Assembly: GCA_943789465.1 (NCBI GenBank)
Contig: CALSUF010000001.1
Span: 1-64,000, forward strand
Direction of reading: 5' to 3'
From: an uncultured Flavobacteriaceae bacterium
Lineage (GTDB): Bacteria > Bacteroidota > Bacteroidia > Flavobacteriales > Flavobacteriaceae
Length of the DNA: 64,000 bases
Shown here in pieces: positions 55,737 to 63,626 of the stretch; positions within the stretch are counted from its first letter, which is position 1, and the number at the start of each line of letters is the position of its first letter. The notes beneath the pieces are model-generated. The model was given only the letters and a program-made list of their open reading frames with translations, was not told the DNA's origin and searched no databases. The position numbers were made by a program, and so were the translations under genes.

Positions 55737-56973
55737 TTATTTTTTGGATTCGAAGGTATTGAAACCTAATTCTACTAAATTATCCCAAAAATCAGGGAAG
55801 GATTTTGAAACTACTTCAGCCTCTCTTATAGAAAATGATGTTTTAAGCGCCAAGGGTGCAAATGCCATGGCCATGCGATGATCGTTATAGGTTTCTATAT
55901 CTGCCCCCGATTTTAAGGGCTTGTGGTTAGAGAGATGTAAGCTATCGTCCGTAATATCAATGGCCGTTCCAAATTTATAAATTTCATTTTTCAACGCTTC
56001 CAAACGGTCGGTCTCTTTAATTTTAAGGGTGTGCAAACCTGTAAGGTTACACTTTATTTGAAGTCCCAAACAAGTCACTACAATAGTTTGTGCGATGTCA
56101 GGCGCATTCGCTAAATCTAAATCTCAAACTTTTTGGTAAGTCTGAATTGATTTTTTTTAAGTTGATTTTAGACCCTTCAAAAGTTGTTTGAACACCCAAA
56201 TGTGCATAAATTTCTTGCAGTACTGCATCGCCTTGTAAGCTGTCTTTTTTGTAGGTGCTTCAAATTTATTTGAGTCCCCACTGAGCTTCAAGGCTACAAT
56301 GCTATAAAAATAGGAAGCTGACGACCAGTCGGACTCCACAGTAAACGTTTTTGAAACGGTGTCTAAATAGGGTTTTACTTGAATCACTTGACCTTCAAAA
56401 CTGGTTTCAACTCCGAGTTGATTTAATAATGAAAGCGTCATTTTGATGTAGGGAACCGAGGTTATTTTTCCTTCAAGGTGTAATGTCAATCCATTTTTAA
56501 GCTTAGTCGCCATTAGTAGTAATGCGGAGATATACTGACTACTCACATTCGCTTTCATGCGGACTTCGTCCTTGAGTAAGGTTTTTCCTGTAATTCGCAA
56601 AGGTGGATAGCCTTCTTCTTTGTCATATTCAATGTCTGCACCTAGTTCTCTTAAGTGTATCGACTAGAATTTTGATGGGACGTTCTTGCATTCTTTTCGA
56701 CCCTGTTAGTAAGGTCGTTTTGCCTTCTAAAGTCGCGAAATAGGCGGTCAAAAAACGCATGGCTGTACCCGCATGATGAATGTCAACAGTAGAGCTGTCA
56801 GAATTCAATGCTTTGAGCATGTACTGACTGTCATCAGAATTAGAAACATTCTGAATTTCTAAATTTTTAAAAAGTGCTTTTAGTAATAAGAGTCGGTTCG
56901 ACTCACTTTTGGACCCTGTAATCGTGATATCAGTACTTGGGTTGATGGTTGAATTTTGAAGGAAAAGATGCAA
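55737..56973 (-). pseudogene. aroA: 3-phosphoshikimate 1-carboxyvinyltransferase, broken by three frameshifts
   Basis: The gene for EPSP synthase, sixth step of the shikimate pathway, is present over its full length (1237 bases; about 411 codons after repair), but the frame shifts three times. Frame 1 (56973 to about 56652) carries TGSKSESNRLLLL and MQERPIKIL, then fails through an extra base near 56650-56654; the next frame continues RELGADIEYDKEEGYPP. That frame carries VSSQYISALLL and runs to about 56237, where six A replace the seven needed. The frame then returns to frame 1, reading SLQGDAVLQEIYAHLGVQ. A further extra base near 56120-56130 restores frame 2, which carries KETDRLEALKN and DHRMAMAFAPLAL. 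All active-site blocks survive, so the damage is recent or due to sequencing. Confidence 0.87.
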
Positions 56974-56976
56974 AAT

Positions 56977-57303
56977 CTATTTTAATTTTTCGTTGCTATG
57001 ATGACGGTTATGATCCCGTTTGGTTTTTATGTCTAGCTTTTTGTCAAAAGCGTCTTGCAAATTTACACCAGTTTGATTGGCTAAACAAAGAACAACGAAT
57101 AAAACATCGGCTAATTCTTCACCCAAATCTTTATTTTTATCGCTTTCCTTTTCGCTTTGCTCTCCGTATCGTCTTGAAATGATTCGTGCCACTTCACCCA
57201 CTTCTTCTGTGAGTTGCGCCATATTGGTGAGTTCATTAAAATAGCGAACCCCATGTGCTTTGATCCAATTATCGACAGTTTTTTGTGCGTGTTGAAGTTC
57301 CAT
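56977..57303 (-). CDS. MazG-like nucleotide pyrophosphohydrolase
   Basis: A 108-residue single-domain MazG-type enzyme that hydrolyses nucleoside triphosphates to monophosphates. Acidic metal-binding residues appear in LTEEVGEVARII and in KDLGEELADVLFVVLCLANQTG (the EExxE and ExxD pattern). The start MELQHAQKTVDNWI is chosen because the preceding 14 codons do not fit. It lies three bases upstream of aroA. Confidence 0.91.
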   Translation of the reverse strand: MELQHAQKTVDNWIKAHGVRYFNELTNMAQLTEEVGEVARIISRRYGEQSEKESDKNKDLGEELADVLFVVLCLANQTGVNLQDAFDKKLDIKTKRDHNRHHSNEKLK

Positions 57304-57393
57304 TTTATGAGAAATTATTGAACTACTAAAATAGTTAATGTTCAAAAGAAATCAAATTATATTCACTAAAATAACGACTCAACAAGCAACACC

Positions 57394-57846
57394 TTATTCC
57401 CGCGCTTTTGAATCTATAATAATCGTTACAGGACCATCATTCAAAAGTGCAACTTTCATATCAGCACCAAAGACTCCGGTTTGGACGGTTTGTTCTAAAT
57501 CCTTTTCAAATTGACGGACAAATTGCTCGTAAAGAGGCTGTGCAATTTCAGGTTTGGCAGCTTTGATATAACTGGGGCGGTTGCCCTTTTTTGTTTGTGC
57601 GTATAATGTAAATTGACTTACCACAAGAGCCGATCCGTTGCTGTCTTTTAGGGATGTATTCATGACTCCATCGGCATCGTTAAAAATACGGAGGTTGGTC
57701 AGTTTGTTGCTCAGCCACTGAATATCTTCGACGGTATCTGTGTCAATAACTCCTAAAAGCACTAATAATCCAGAAGCAATATTGGCCACTTTGTTTCCCT
57801 CTATAGTTACGCTTGCTTGGGAGACCCTTTGAATGACTGCTCTCAT
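57394..57846 (-). CDS. dtd: D-aminoacyl-tRNA deacylase
   Basis: A 150-residue Dtd that removes D-amino acids (and Gly) mischarged to tRNA. It opens with MRAVIQRVSQASVTI, has SQFTLYAQTKKGNRPSY (the SQFTL motif) and the cross-subunit Gly-Pro motif in LLNDGPVTIIID. Length is normal. The start overlaps the rsgA gene's end by four bases, implying coupled translation. Confidence 0.95.
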   Translation of the reverse strand: MRAVIQRVSQASVTIEGNKVANIASGLLVLLGVIDTDTVEDIQWLSNKLTNLRIFNDADGVMNTSLKDSNGSALVVSQFTLYAQTKKGNRPSYIKAAKPEIAQPLYEQFVRQFEKDLEQTVQTGVFGADMKVALLNDGPVTIIIDSKARE

Positions 57847-58793
57847 TTTGGATCGTAGTTATCTGTTCGGTAATGTTCGTCATCACCTTCCAGAATTTGT
57901 GTATAGCTTTTATAACGCGAGGGTGCAATTTGATTTTGTTCGAGGGCTAATTTGACCGCACATTGGGGTTCGTGTAAATGCAGGCAATTATTAAATTTAC
58001 AGGATTGTTTCAGGGCAAATAACTCTGGGAAATAGTTATCGACTTCTGCAGGCTCCATATCTACGACACCAAACCCTTTAATGCCGGGTGTGTCTATAAT
58101 TTGGGCATCAAAGCTCAAATCAAACATTTCTGCAAAGGTGGTGGTGTGTTGTCCTTGTTTGTGCTGCTCTGAAATTTCTTTGGTCTTGATATTCAATCCT
58201 GGTTCAATAGAGTTTACCAACGTTGATTTACCTACACCTGAATGTCCCGCAAACATGCTAGACTTTCCGGTCATTAAGGTTTTAACCGCTTCAATATTCT
58301 CGCCGGTTTTAGCAGAAATACTTAAACACTGGTATCCAATACTCTGATAAAGTGTTGATAATTCTTCAACAATTTTTTGAGTGGCTTCGTCATTAACATC
58401 CACCTTGTTAAAGAGCAAAATTGCTTTAATAGCATAGGCTTCAGTAGTTGCTAAAAAACGATCTATAAAACTCGTGAATGTAGGAGGGCTATCGATAGTG
58501 ATTAGTAAAAATACTTGATCGATATTACTCGCAATAATATGTGTTTGCTTAGAGAGGTTCACCGATTTGCGAACAATGTAGTTTGTACGTGGATGAATTG
58601 TTGTAATAACACCCGTTTCGGTGTTGTTACTCGTTTCTAAATCAAAATCTACACGATCTCCAACCGCTAATGGGTTGGTGCTTTTAATTCCTTTGATTCG
58701 GAATTTCCCTTTAATTCGGCACTCATAGAACACCCCTTCTTGGGATTTAATAGAGTACCAACTTCCTGTAGATTTATATACTATTCCTGTCAT
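57843..58793 (-). CDS. rsgA: Ribosome small-subunit GTPase RsgA
   Basis: A 316-residue circularly permuted GTPase that helps mature the 30S subunit. It has an N-terminal OB fold (VYKSTGSWYSIKSQEG), then G4 (LFNKVD), G1 (AGHSGVGKSTLVN) and G3 (DTPGIKGFG) in permuted order. The C-terminal zinc knuckle follows as C-x-x-x-x-C-x-H-x-x-x-x-x-C. The start at MTGIVYKSTG is chosen over a Met eight codons upstream. Confidence 0.94.
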   Translation of the reverse strand: MTGIVYKSTGSWYSIKSQEGVFYECRIKGKFRIKGIKSTNPLAVGDRVDFDLETSNNTETGVITTIHPRTNYIVRKSVNLSKQTHIIASNIDQVFLLITIDSPPTFTSFIDRFLATTEAYAIKAILLFNKVDVNDEATQKIVEELSTLYQSIGYQCLSISAKTGENIEAVKTLMTGKSSMFAGHSGVGKSTLVNSIEPGLNIKTKEISEQHKQGQHTTTFAEMFDLSFDAQIIDTPGIKGFGVVDMEPAEVDNYFPELFALKQSCKFNNCLHLHEPQCAVKLALEQNQIAPSRYKSYTQILEGDDEHYRTDNYDPK

Positions 58794-58843
58794 TCTTGAT
58801 TTTAAATATCTAAACAAAGAAACAAATAATAAGCTAGAAATAT

Positions 58844-58851
58844 TATATTTG
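58844..58851 (+). promoter_or_regulatory. Promoter -7 box of the secreted-protein gene
   Basis: TATATTTG matches TAnnTTTG and lies 29 bases before the start codon at 58881. Confidence 0.55.
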
Positions 58852-58880
58852 CGTTTTAATTAATACTCAAAACAATACCT

Positions 58881-59333
58881 ATGAAAAAATTATTTGCAAT
58901 TACATGCCTACTTTTATTATTATCAACTGAATCTGTAAGCTCTCAAACGGAATACAAAGTTATCACTAGTGTTGAGTCTATTGTTCCTAGTGGGCTTGGA
59001 AGATCAAGAATAATCAGTGCAAACGAAACGAAAAATTACAAAGATTATACATCAACCCAATCTGCTGATGATAAATCTAGGAATAAATCAGACAGAGGAG
59101 ATATAAGAGTAAAAGGGTTTGATGAAACCAAGCTTTTAAATTTTTATAACATCGCTGGAATACGTTTTCAGAACATTGCTGCAAATGATGCCTTAATTAC
59201 TTCAAAAATCAATACAATGATTGAAGAAGGATGGGATCTAGCATTTGTAACTAGTGCTGTAGAAAGCAAAGGAGACAAAACAGATAAACAAGGCATTTTT
59301 ATAACTCGTTATATTTTCAAACGAAACAAGTAA
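58881..59333 (+). CDS. Secreted protein of unknown function
   Basis: A 150-residue protein with a clear signal peptide (residues 1-22, ending SVSSQ). The mature part begins TEYKVITSVESIVPSGLGRSR, has a charged middle (SADDKSRNKSDRGDIRVKG), and a C-terminal segment INTMIEEGWDLAFVTSAVES ending in FITRYIFKRNK. The last part recalls small domains with a 'GWxL' core (DUF4177-like), but I cannot assign a family. It has its own promoter and a terminator, so it is a single-gene unit. Confidence 0.7.
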   Translation: MKKLFAITCLLLLLSTESVSSQTEYKVITSVESIVPSGLGRSRIISANETKNYKDYTSTQSADDKSRNKSDRGDIRVKGFDETKLLNFYNIAGIRFQNIAANDALITSKINTMIEEGWDLAFVTSAVESKGDKTDKQGIFITRYIFKRNK

Positions 59334-59334
59334 T

Positions 59335-59364
59335 AAAAAAAGCCTCGCATTGCGAGGCTTTTTT
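59335..59364. terminator. Bidirectional terminator between secreted-protein gene and aroG operon
   Basis: AAAAAAGCCTCGC and GCGAGGCTTTTTT form a perfect stem around ATT, with A and T runs for both strands. It lies two bases after the plus-strand stop and four before the end of the minus-strand gene. Confidence 0.92.
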
Positions 59365-59367
59365 GTT

Positions 59368-60450
59368 TTATTTATTCAAGATCAATTCTTGATGGTTGAT
59401 CGATTCCTGGTGCACTGCTTTAAACAGTTTAAGAATAAACTCTTCACTCAAGTTGTGTTGTTCGCCTTCTAAGACCATTTTACCTAAAATCTCATTCCAA
59501 CGTTTACTTTGTAAAACAGCAACGTTTTCTTGTTTTTTAAGAGTTCCAATCCCTTCAGCCACTTTCATTCGCTTACCTAAAGTCTCCAGCAATTGGTTGT
59601 CCATCACATCGATTTGAGCTCGTAAATTTTTAAGCTGATTGTTGTAAGCAACTTCAGGAGTTGATTCTTTTCTGATTTTTAAATCTTTCATGATTTGAAT
59701 CAAAGACGCAGGTGTTACTTGTTGTGCCGCATCACTCCAGGCATTGTCAGGATCAAAATGTGTTTCAATCATCAATCCATCAAAATTCAAATCTAATGCG
59801 GTTTGAGATACATCAAAAATCATATCGCGTTTTCCTGTAATATGAGAAGGGTCATTGATTAATGGAAGGTCTGGAAACTTTGTTTGCAGTTCAATTGCCA
59901 TTTGCCATTCTGGCGTATTTCTATATTTTGTTTTTTCATAAGATGAAAATCCTCTATGAATCACCCCTAAGTTTTTAATGTCTGCTGTTGCCAAACGCTC
60001 AATTGCTCCTAACCATAAGGCTAGGTCTGGATTCACAGGATTTTTAACCAAGACTACTTTATCAGTCCCTTGTAAAGCATCTGCAATTTCTTGTACAATA
60101 AATGGACTCACTGTAGAACGAGCACCAATCCACAATAGATCAATGTCGTGTTCTAAAGCCAATTCAACATGGGCTCTATTGGCAACTTCGGTAGCCGTTT
60201 TTAAACCGGTTTCCGCCTTTACTTTTTGAAGCCATTTGAGGCCCAATGCACCAACGCCTTCAAAATTTCCTGGGCGTGTTCGAGGTTTCCAAATTCCTGC
60301 ACGGTAATAGCTTACGTCTGTATCTTTTAGTTCGTGGGCAATTCTTAATACTTGTTCTTCGGTCTCGGCACTACAAGGGCCAGCGATTACTAAAGGGTGG
60401 TCGAGATTCAATTCGTTCAACCAATTTCCTAGTTCTTTTTTGTTTTCCAT
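59368..60450 (-). CDS. Bifunctional DAHP synthase / chorismate mutase type II
   Basis: A 360-residue fusion. The N-terminal part (to about residue 260) is DAHP synthase, first step of the shikimate pathway: LVIAGPCSAETEEQVLRIA, AGIWKPRTRPGNFEGVG, LLWIGARSTVSPF and PLINDPSHITGKRDMI. The C-terminal part (about 268-355) is a helical AroQ-type chorismate mutase: LRAQIDVMDNQLLETLGKRMKVAEGIG and RWNEILGKMV. The fusion joins the first pathway step to the branch towards prephenate, a Bacteroidetes arrangement. It is the last gene of the pheA operon, 12 bases after the tyrA remnant. It appears intact. Confidence 0.94.
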   Translation of the reverse strand: MENKKELGNWLNELNLDHPLVIAGPCSAETEEQVLRIAHELKDTDVSYYRAGIWKPRTRPGNFEGVGALGLKWLQKVKAETGLKTATEVANRAHVELALEHDIDLLWIGARSTVSPFIVQEIADALQGTDKVVLVKNPVNPDLALWLGAIERLATADIKNLGVIHRGFSSYEKTKYRNTPEWQMAIELQTKFPDLPLINDPSHITGKRDMIFDVSQTALDLNFDGLMIETHFDPDNAWSDAAQQVTPASLIQIMKDLKIRKESTPEVAYNNQLKNLRAQIDVMDNQLLETLGKRMKVAEGIGTLKKQENVAVLQSKRWNEILGKMVLEGEQHNLSEEFILKLFKAVHQESINHQELILNK

Positions 60451-60462
60451 TTTTTGTTATTA

Positions 60463-61315
60463 TTAAGCAATTCCTTTTAATATTTGTTTTATATGATTTG
60501 TGTTTTTCATTTCGTTGTGTACTGCATCAAAATCGTCTTTCTCCATATAGGCTTTAAATTGATTCAAATTTTGAATGTACTCAGTAAGCGTTTCTATAAC
60601 ATTGACTTTATTTTGTTCGAAAATTGGAGCCCACATATCGGGCGAACTTTTGGCCAATCGTACTGTAGATTCAAATCCACTACCTGCCATATCGAAGATA
60701 TCCCGCTCATTTTTTTCTTTTTCAATGACTGTTTTTCCCAACATAAAGGAGCTGATGTGTGATAAATGAGATACATAAGCAATGTGTTTATCGTGATCAT
60801 TTGCAGGCATAAAACGCAAGTGCATTCCCATTGTTTTGAAAAGGGTTAAAACCAATTCCCCTAAAACTGGCAAGGTTTTCTCGACCTCACAAATGATATT
60901 CGTTTTATTTCTTAAACAACCCATGAATTGCTGCTGAAGGGCCAGAAAATTCAGTACCTGCAATGGGGTGTGTTGCTAAAAACTGAGGACGTCTTGGATG
61001 GGTTGAAACGGCTTTACAAATGGCTTCTTTGGTAGAACCCATGTCTATCACCACCGCTTTGTCTGAAATAAAATTTAAAACTTGTGGCAGTACCTCTAGG
61101 GCTGCATTAACGGGAATTGCCAATACAACTAGATCTGCATTCTCAAGAGATTTCAAGTCCCCTGTTTGATCTATAATTCCGAGCTTCATTGCTTCCGTTA
61201 AATGGGTTTTATTTTGATCTATTCCAGTGATCTGAACTTCTGGAATGTAGTGTTTTAAATCCAACGCAAAACTTCCGCCAATTAATCCAATCCCTATAAT
61301 GCTTACCTGTTTCAT
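60463..61315 (-). pseudogene. tyrA: Prephenate dehydrogenase, broken by one frameshift
   Basis: Converts prephenate to 4-hydroxyphenylpyruvate for tyrosine. The N-terminal half (61315 to about 60910) has the NAD fold VSIIGIGLIGGSFALDL and the catalytic-region ATHPIAGTEFSGP. It then stops at TAA after GLFKK because of one extra A near 60908-60910. In the next frame the protein continues NKTNIICEVEKTLPVLGELV, AYVSHLSHISSFML and AGSGFESTVRLAKSSP to 60463. Total length is 853 bases, 283 codons plus one base. The start overlaps the aminotransferase stop by four bases (ATGA). No other lesion is visible. Confidence 0.87.
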
Positions 61316-62454
61316 GAGACTCGATTTATAGCGGATTGAATACTTTCTTTTGGGGCACACAATGAGAATCGAATATAGCCTTCGCCATTACTCCCAAATA
61401 TAGTGCCTGGCGCAATAAATATATGATGCTCATGAAGCAAAGAATCAATAAATAGTTCTGATTTCAATCCAGCTGGTAATTTGGCCCATACAAACATTCC
61501 TGAAGTTGTTGTTTCAAACTTGCAATTGAGAGTGGTGGCTAGTTCCCATACGAGCGCACGTCGTTCGGTATAAATTTTATTTAAATCTTTGAACCATTTT
61601 TTAGAACTATTTAGAGCTTCAATAGCCCCTTTTTGAATGCCATAAAACATTCCCGAATCCATATTGCTTTTAACTTTAATCACATTTTGTAAATGCTCCG
61701 CTGACCCCGTTAACATTCCTACACGCCATCCGGCCATATTGAAAGTTTTACTCAAAGAGTTCAACTCTAAACAAACTTCTTTTGCACCTTCAATATTAAA
61801 AATACTAGAAGGGTCTTCATTTAAAATAAAACTATAAGGGTTGTCATTAATGAGTAAAATAGAATGTTTTTTAGCGAATGCAACCAATGCTTTCAATACT
61901 GTTTGATTCCCTAAAGTTCCTGTTGGCATGTGTGGGTAATTAACCCACATGATCTTGACCTTAGACAGGTTCATCGTTTCTAAAGCTTCTAAATCTGGCT
62001 GCCAATTGGAGTTTGCTTTTAGATCATAAAAGATAGGGTCTGCACCAACAAGTTTAGTAACAGAGGTATAGGTTGGATAACCAGGATTTGGAATTAAAAC
62101 AGCATCGCCTTCATTTAGGTATGCCATAGAAATATGCATAATCCCTTCTTTACTTCCAATCAATGGTAAGACTTCATTTTCAGGGTTCAGACTTACATTA
62201 TAATTGGTTTGATAAAAGTCTGCCATGGCTGACCGAAGTTCTAGTAGCCCTTGATAGCTCTGGTATTTGTGTGCTGAAGCATCCATCAAACTGTTAGTGA
62301 TCGCAGAAATGACGGTTTTTGGTGGTGCCAAATCAGGACTTCCGATGCCTAAATTGATGATGGGCGCACCGGCAGCTTTCATGGCATTGACTTCTCTTAA
62401 TTTTTTAGAAAAGTAGTATTCTTCAACGGTATGTAATCGATTGGCAGTGACCAT
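61312..62454 (-). CDS. PLP-dependent aminotransferase, probably aromatic
   Basis: A 380-residue class I aminotransferase. The PLP Lys is in LNSLSKTFNMAGWRVGML, with NPGYPTY, MWVNYPHMPTG and the C-terminal GEGYIRFSLC bearing the carboxylate-binding Arg. Its place between pheA and tyrA suggests the final transamination to Phe and Tyr, though the sequence alone would also fit other substrates such as LL-diaminopimelate. Both ends overlap neighbours (TAATG and ATGA). Confidence 0.91.
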   Translation of the reverse strand: MVTANRLHTVEEYYFSKKLREVNAMKAAGAPIINLGIGSPDLAPPKTVISAITNSLMDASAHKYQSYQGLLELRSAMADFYQTNYNVSLNPENEVLPLIGSKEGIMHISMAYLNEGDAVLIPNPGYPTYTSVTKLVGADPIFYDLKANSNWQPDLEALETMNLSKVKIMWVNYPHMPTGTLGNQTVLKALVAFAKKHSILLINDNPYSFILNEDPSSIFNIEGAKEVCLELNSLSKTFNMAGWRVGMLTGSAEHLQNVIKVKSNMDSGMFYGIQKGAIEALNSSKKWFKDLNKIYTERRALVWELATTLNCKFETTTSGMFVWAKLPAGLKSELFIDSLLHEHHIFIAPGTIFGSNGEGYIRFSLCAPKESIQSAINRVS

Positions 62455-63281
62455 TATTTTTTTGCGTTTTTATATTCCCCTAATATTTTAAATTCTTCAG
62501 CCATAAGTTTCATAATGGCTTTCCCCTTTTCGTAATCGGAGAATTTCTCAAAAGTAATGTCCACAAAAAAGGCATATTTCCAAGGGGTATCAATTTTTGG
62601 TAAGGATTGTATTTTAGTTAAATTCAAATTACAATCACTCATCACATTGAGCATTGCTGCTAAACTCCCGCGTTTGTGATCTAATAGAAATTTAACTGAG
62701 GCTTTATTAATTATGGCTTTGTTGTGTGTTGATGGGGTTCGTTCTACAACGACAAATCGAGTTTCATTGTGTTTGATTGTTTGAATACTTTTTGCAAAAA
62801 TTTCCAAATCGAATAATTGAGCGGCTTGTACACTAGCAATTGCAGCGACGCCTTGAAGTTGATTTTCAGAAATTCGTTTGGCAACCTCAGCAGTGTCGGT
62901 ATCCTCGATTAATTTTATATGAGGGTATTGTTTGAAAAATTCTTTACACTGTAATAACGCCATGGGATGCGAAAACACTTCTTTTATATCTTGAACGGAT
63001 TGCCCTTTGAGTGCCATCAGGTTGTGTTGAATTTCTAAAAAATACTCACCAGTAATGTGTAAATCCTGATCATTGATATGTGCATAATTAGGAATGATAG
63101 AACCCGCAATAGAATTCTCTAAAGCCATAATAGCCACGTCCGAGTTGTTAGACATTAGGCTCTCCACAACTTCGCTAAATGAAAGGTAAGGTTGCACCAC
63201 AACAGCTTCCTCAAAATATGTTTGAGAAACGATGTGATGGAACGATCCTTCAATTCCTTGTATGGCTACTTTCTTTGTCAT
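62454..63281 (-). CDS. pheA: Prephenate dehydratase
   Basis: A 275-residue enzyme turning prephenate into phenylpyruvate. It opens with VAIQGIEGSFHHIVSQTYF, has ALENSIAGSIIPNY and the catalytic Thr-Arg-Phe in HNETRFVVVERTP near residue 170. A C-terminal ACT domain follows (DHKRGSLAAMLNVMSDCNLNLTKIQSLP). The Phe-sensing ESRP motif of many ACT domains reads QSLP here. There is no fused chorismate mutase; that activity sits on the DAHP synthase. It heads the operon and is preceded without a gap by the attenuator's T run. Confidence 0.95.
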   Translation of the reverse strand: MTKKVAIQGIEGSFHHIVSQTYFEEAVVVQPYLSFSEVVESLMSNNSDVAIMALENSIAGSIIPNYAHINDQDLHITGEYFLEIQHNLMALKGQSVQDIKEVFSHPMALLQCKEFFKQYPHIKLIEDTDTAEVAKRISENQLQGVAAIASVQAAQLFDLEIFAKSIQTIKHNETRFVVVERTPSTHNKAIINKASVKFLLDHKRGSLAAMLNVMSDCNLNLTKIQSLPKIDTPWKYAFFVDITFEKFSDYEKGKAIMKLMAEEFKILGEYKNAKK

Positions 63282-63310
63282 AAAAAAAAATCCCGATGTT
63301 TACATCGAGA
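63282..63310 (-). terminator. Attenuator terminator in the pheA leader
   Basis: On the minus strand TCTCGATG and CATCGGGA pair over 8 bp (one G-T) around TAAA, followed by nine T. The last T touches the pheA ATG at 63281. It is a strong intrinsic terminator placed inside the leader, before the first structural gene, so it must be regulated. Confidence 0.92.
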
Positions 63311-63358
63311 CTTATATTTAAAATTTATATTGATAAATTACATACACAGTGCCTCGAT
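63304..63358 (-). promoter_or_regulatory. Antiterminator pairing of the pheA attenuator
   Basis: ATCGAGGC (63358-63351, codons 20-22 of the leader peptide) can pair over all 8 bases (one G-U) with GTCTCGAT (63311-63304), the 5' arm of the terminator. The two structures exclude each other. A ribosome stalled on the upstream Phe/Tyr codons leaves this arm free; a ribosome at the stop codon (63340-63338) covers it. Confidence 0.8.
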
Positions 63359-63415
63359 TTCTTTTCTAAAAAAGAAATAATAAAAGCTATAAAAAATATA
63401 ATTTACTGTTGTCAT
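63338..63415 (-). CDS. Phe/Tyr-rich leader peptide of the pheA operon
   Basis: A 25-codon frame too short for usual gene finding: ATG at 63415, TAA ending at 63338. Residues 6-16 read YIFYSFYYFFF, with five Phe and four Tyr among eleven. The rest is RKEIEALCM. The block lies just before the antiterminator arm. Such runs of regulatory codons are the mark of ribosome-mediated attenuation: scarcity of charged tRNA-Phe or tRNA-Tyr stalls the ribosome and turns on pheA and the genes behind it. The start codon lies about 12 bases after the predicted transcription start. Confidence 0.9.
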   Translation of the reverse strand: MTTVNYIFYSFYYFFFRKEIEALCM

Positions 63416-63432
63416 AGATTTGTAATTGGAAG

Positions 63433-63456
63433 CTAAAGTATATATATTTTCAACAA
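63433..63456 (-). promoter_or_regulatory. Promoter of the pheA operon
   Basis: On the minus strand TTGTTG (63456-63451) precedes TACTTTAG (63440-63433), close to TAnnTTTG. It would start transcription near 63427, giving a leader of about 145 bases before pheA. Between 63457 and 63591 only AT-rich sequence is seen. Confidence 0.45.
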
Positions 63457-63591
63457 AAAAAAACTTAATTTCTTTTTTTTATGACTTGCATAGGAAATTT
63501 GTAGATAATGCAATAAAAATAGCTCATAAATTGATAAATTATATTTTTAAGAGCTTATTTTGGTAAATTAATTTAGGGGGGCATTATTCAG

Positions 63592-63614
63592 AATCAGCTT
63601 AAAATGTGCTGATT
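63592..63614 (-). terminator. Inverted repeat after the GIN-domain gene, weak terminator candidate
   Basis: AATCAGC and GCTGATT pair over 7 bp around a nine-base loop, 13 bases past the stop codon at 63627. There is no T run, so termination strength is doubtful. Confidence 0.35.
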
Positions 63615-63626
63615 AGTGAATTCTTG

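Noticed and set aside
55737-56973. Programmed frameshifting in aroA
   Set aside because: Three shifts of mixed direction in one gene, without slippery heptamers followed by structures, do not fit programmed frameshifting; decay or sequence error is simpler.
63457-63591. A gene in the AT-rich gap between the pheA promoter and the GIN gene
   Set aside because: No frame with plausible start and composition was seen; only A/T runs and one small inverted repeat at its edge.
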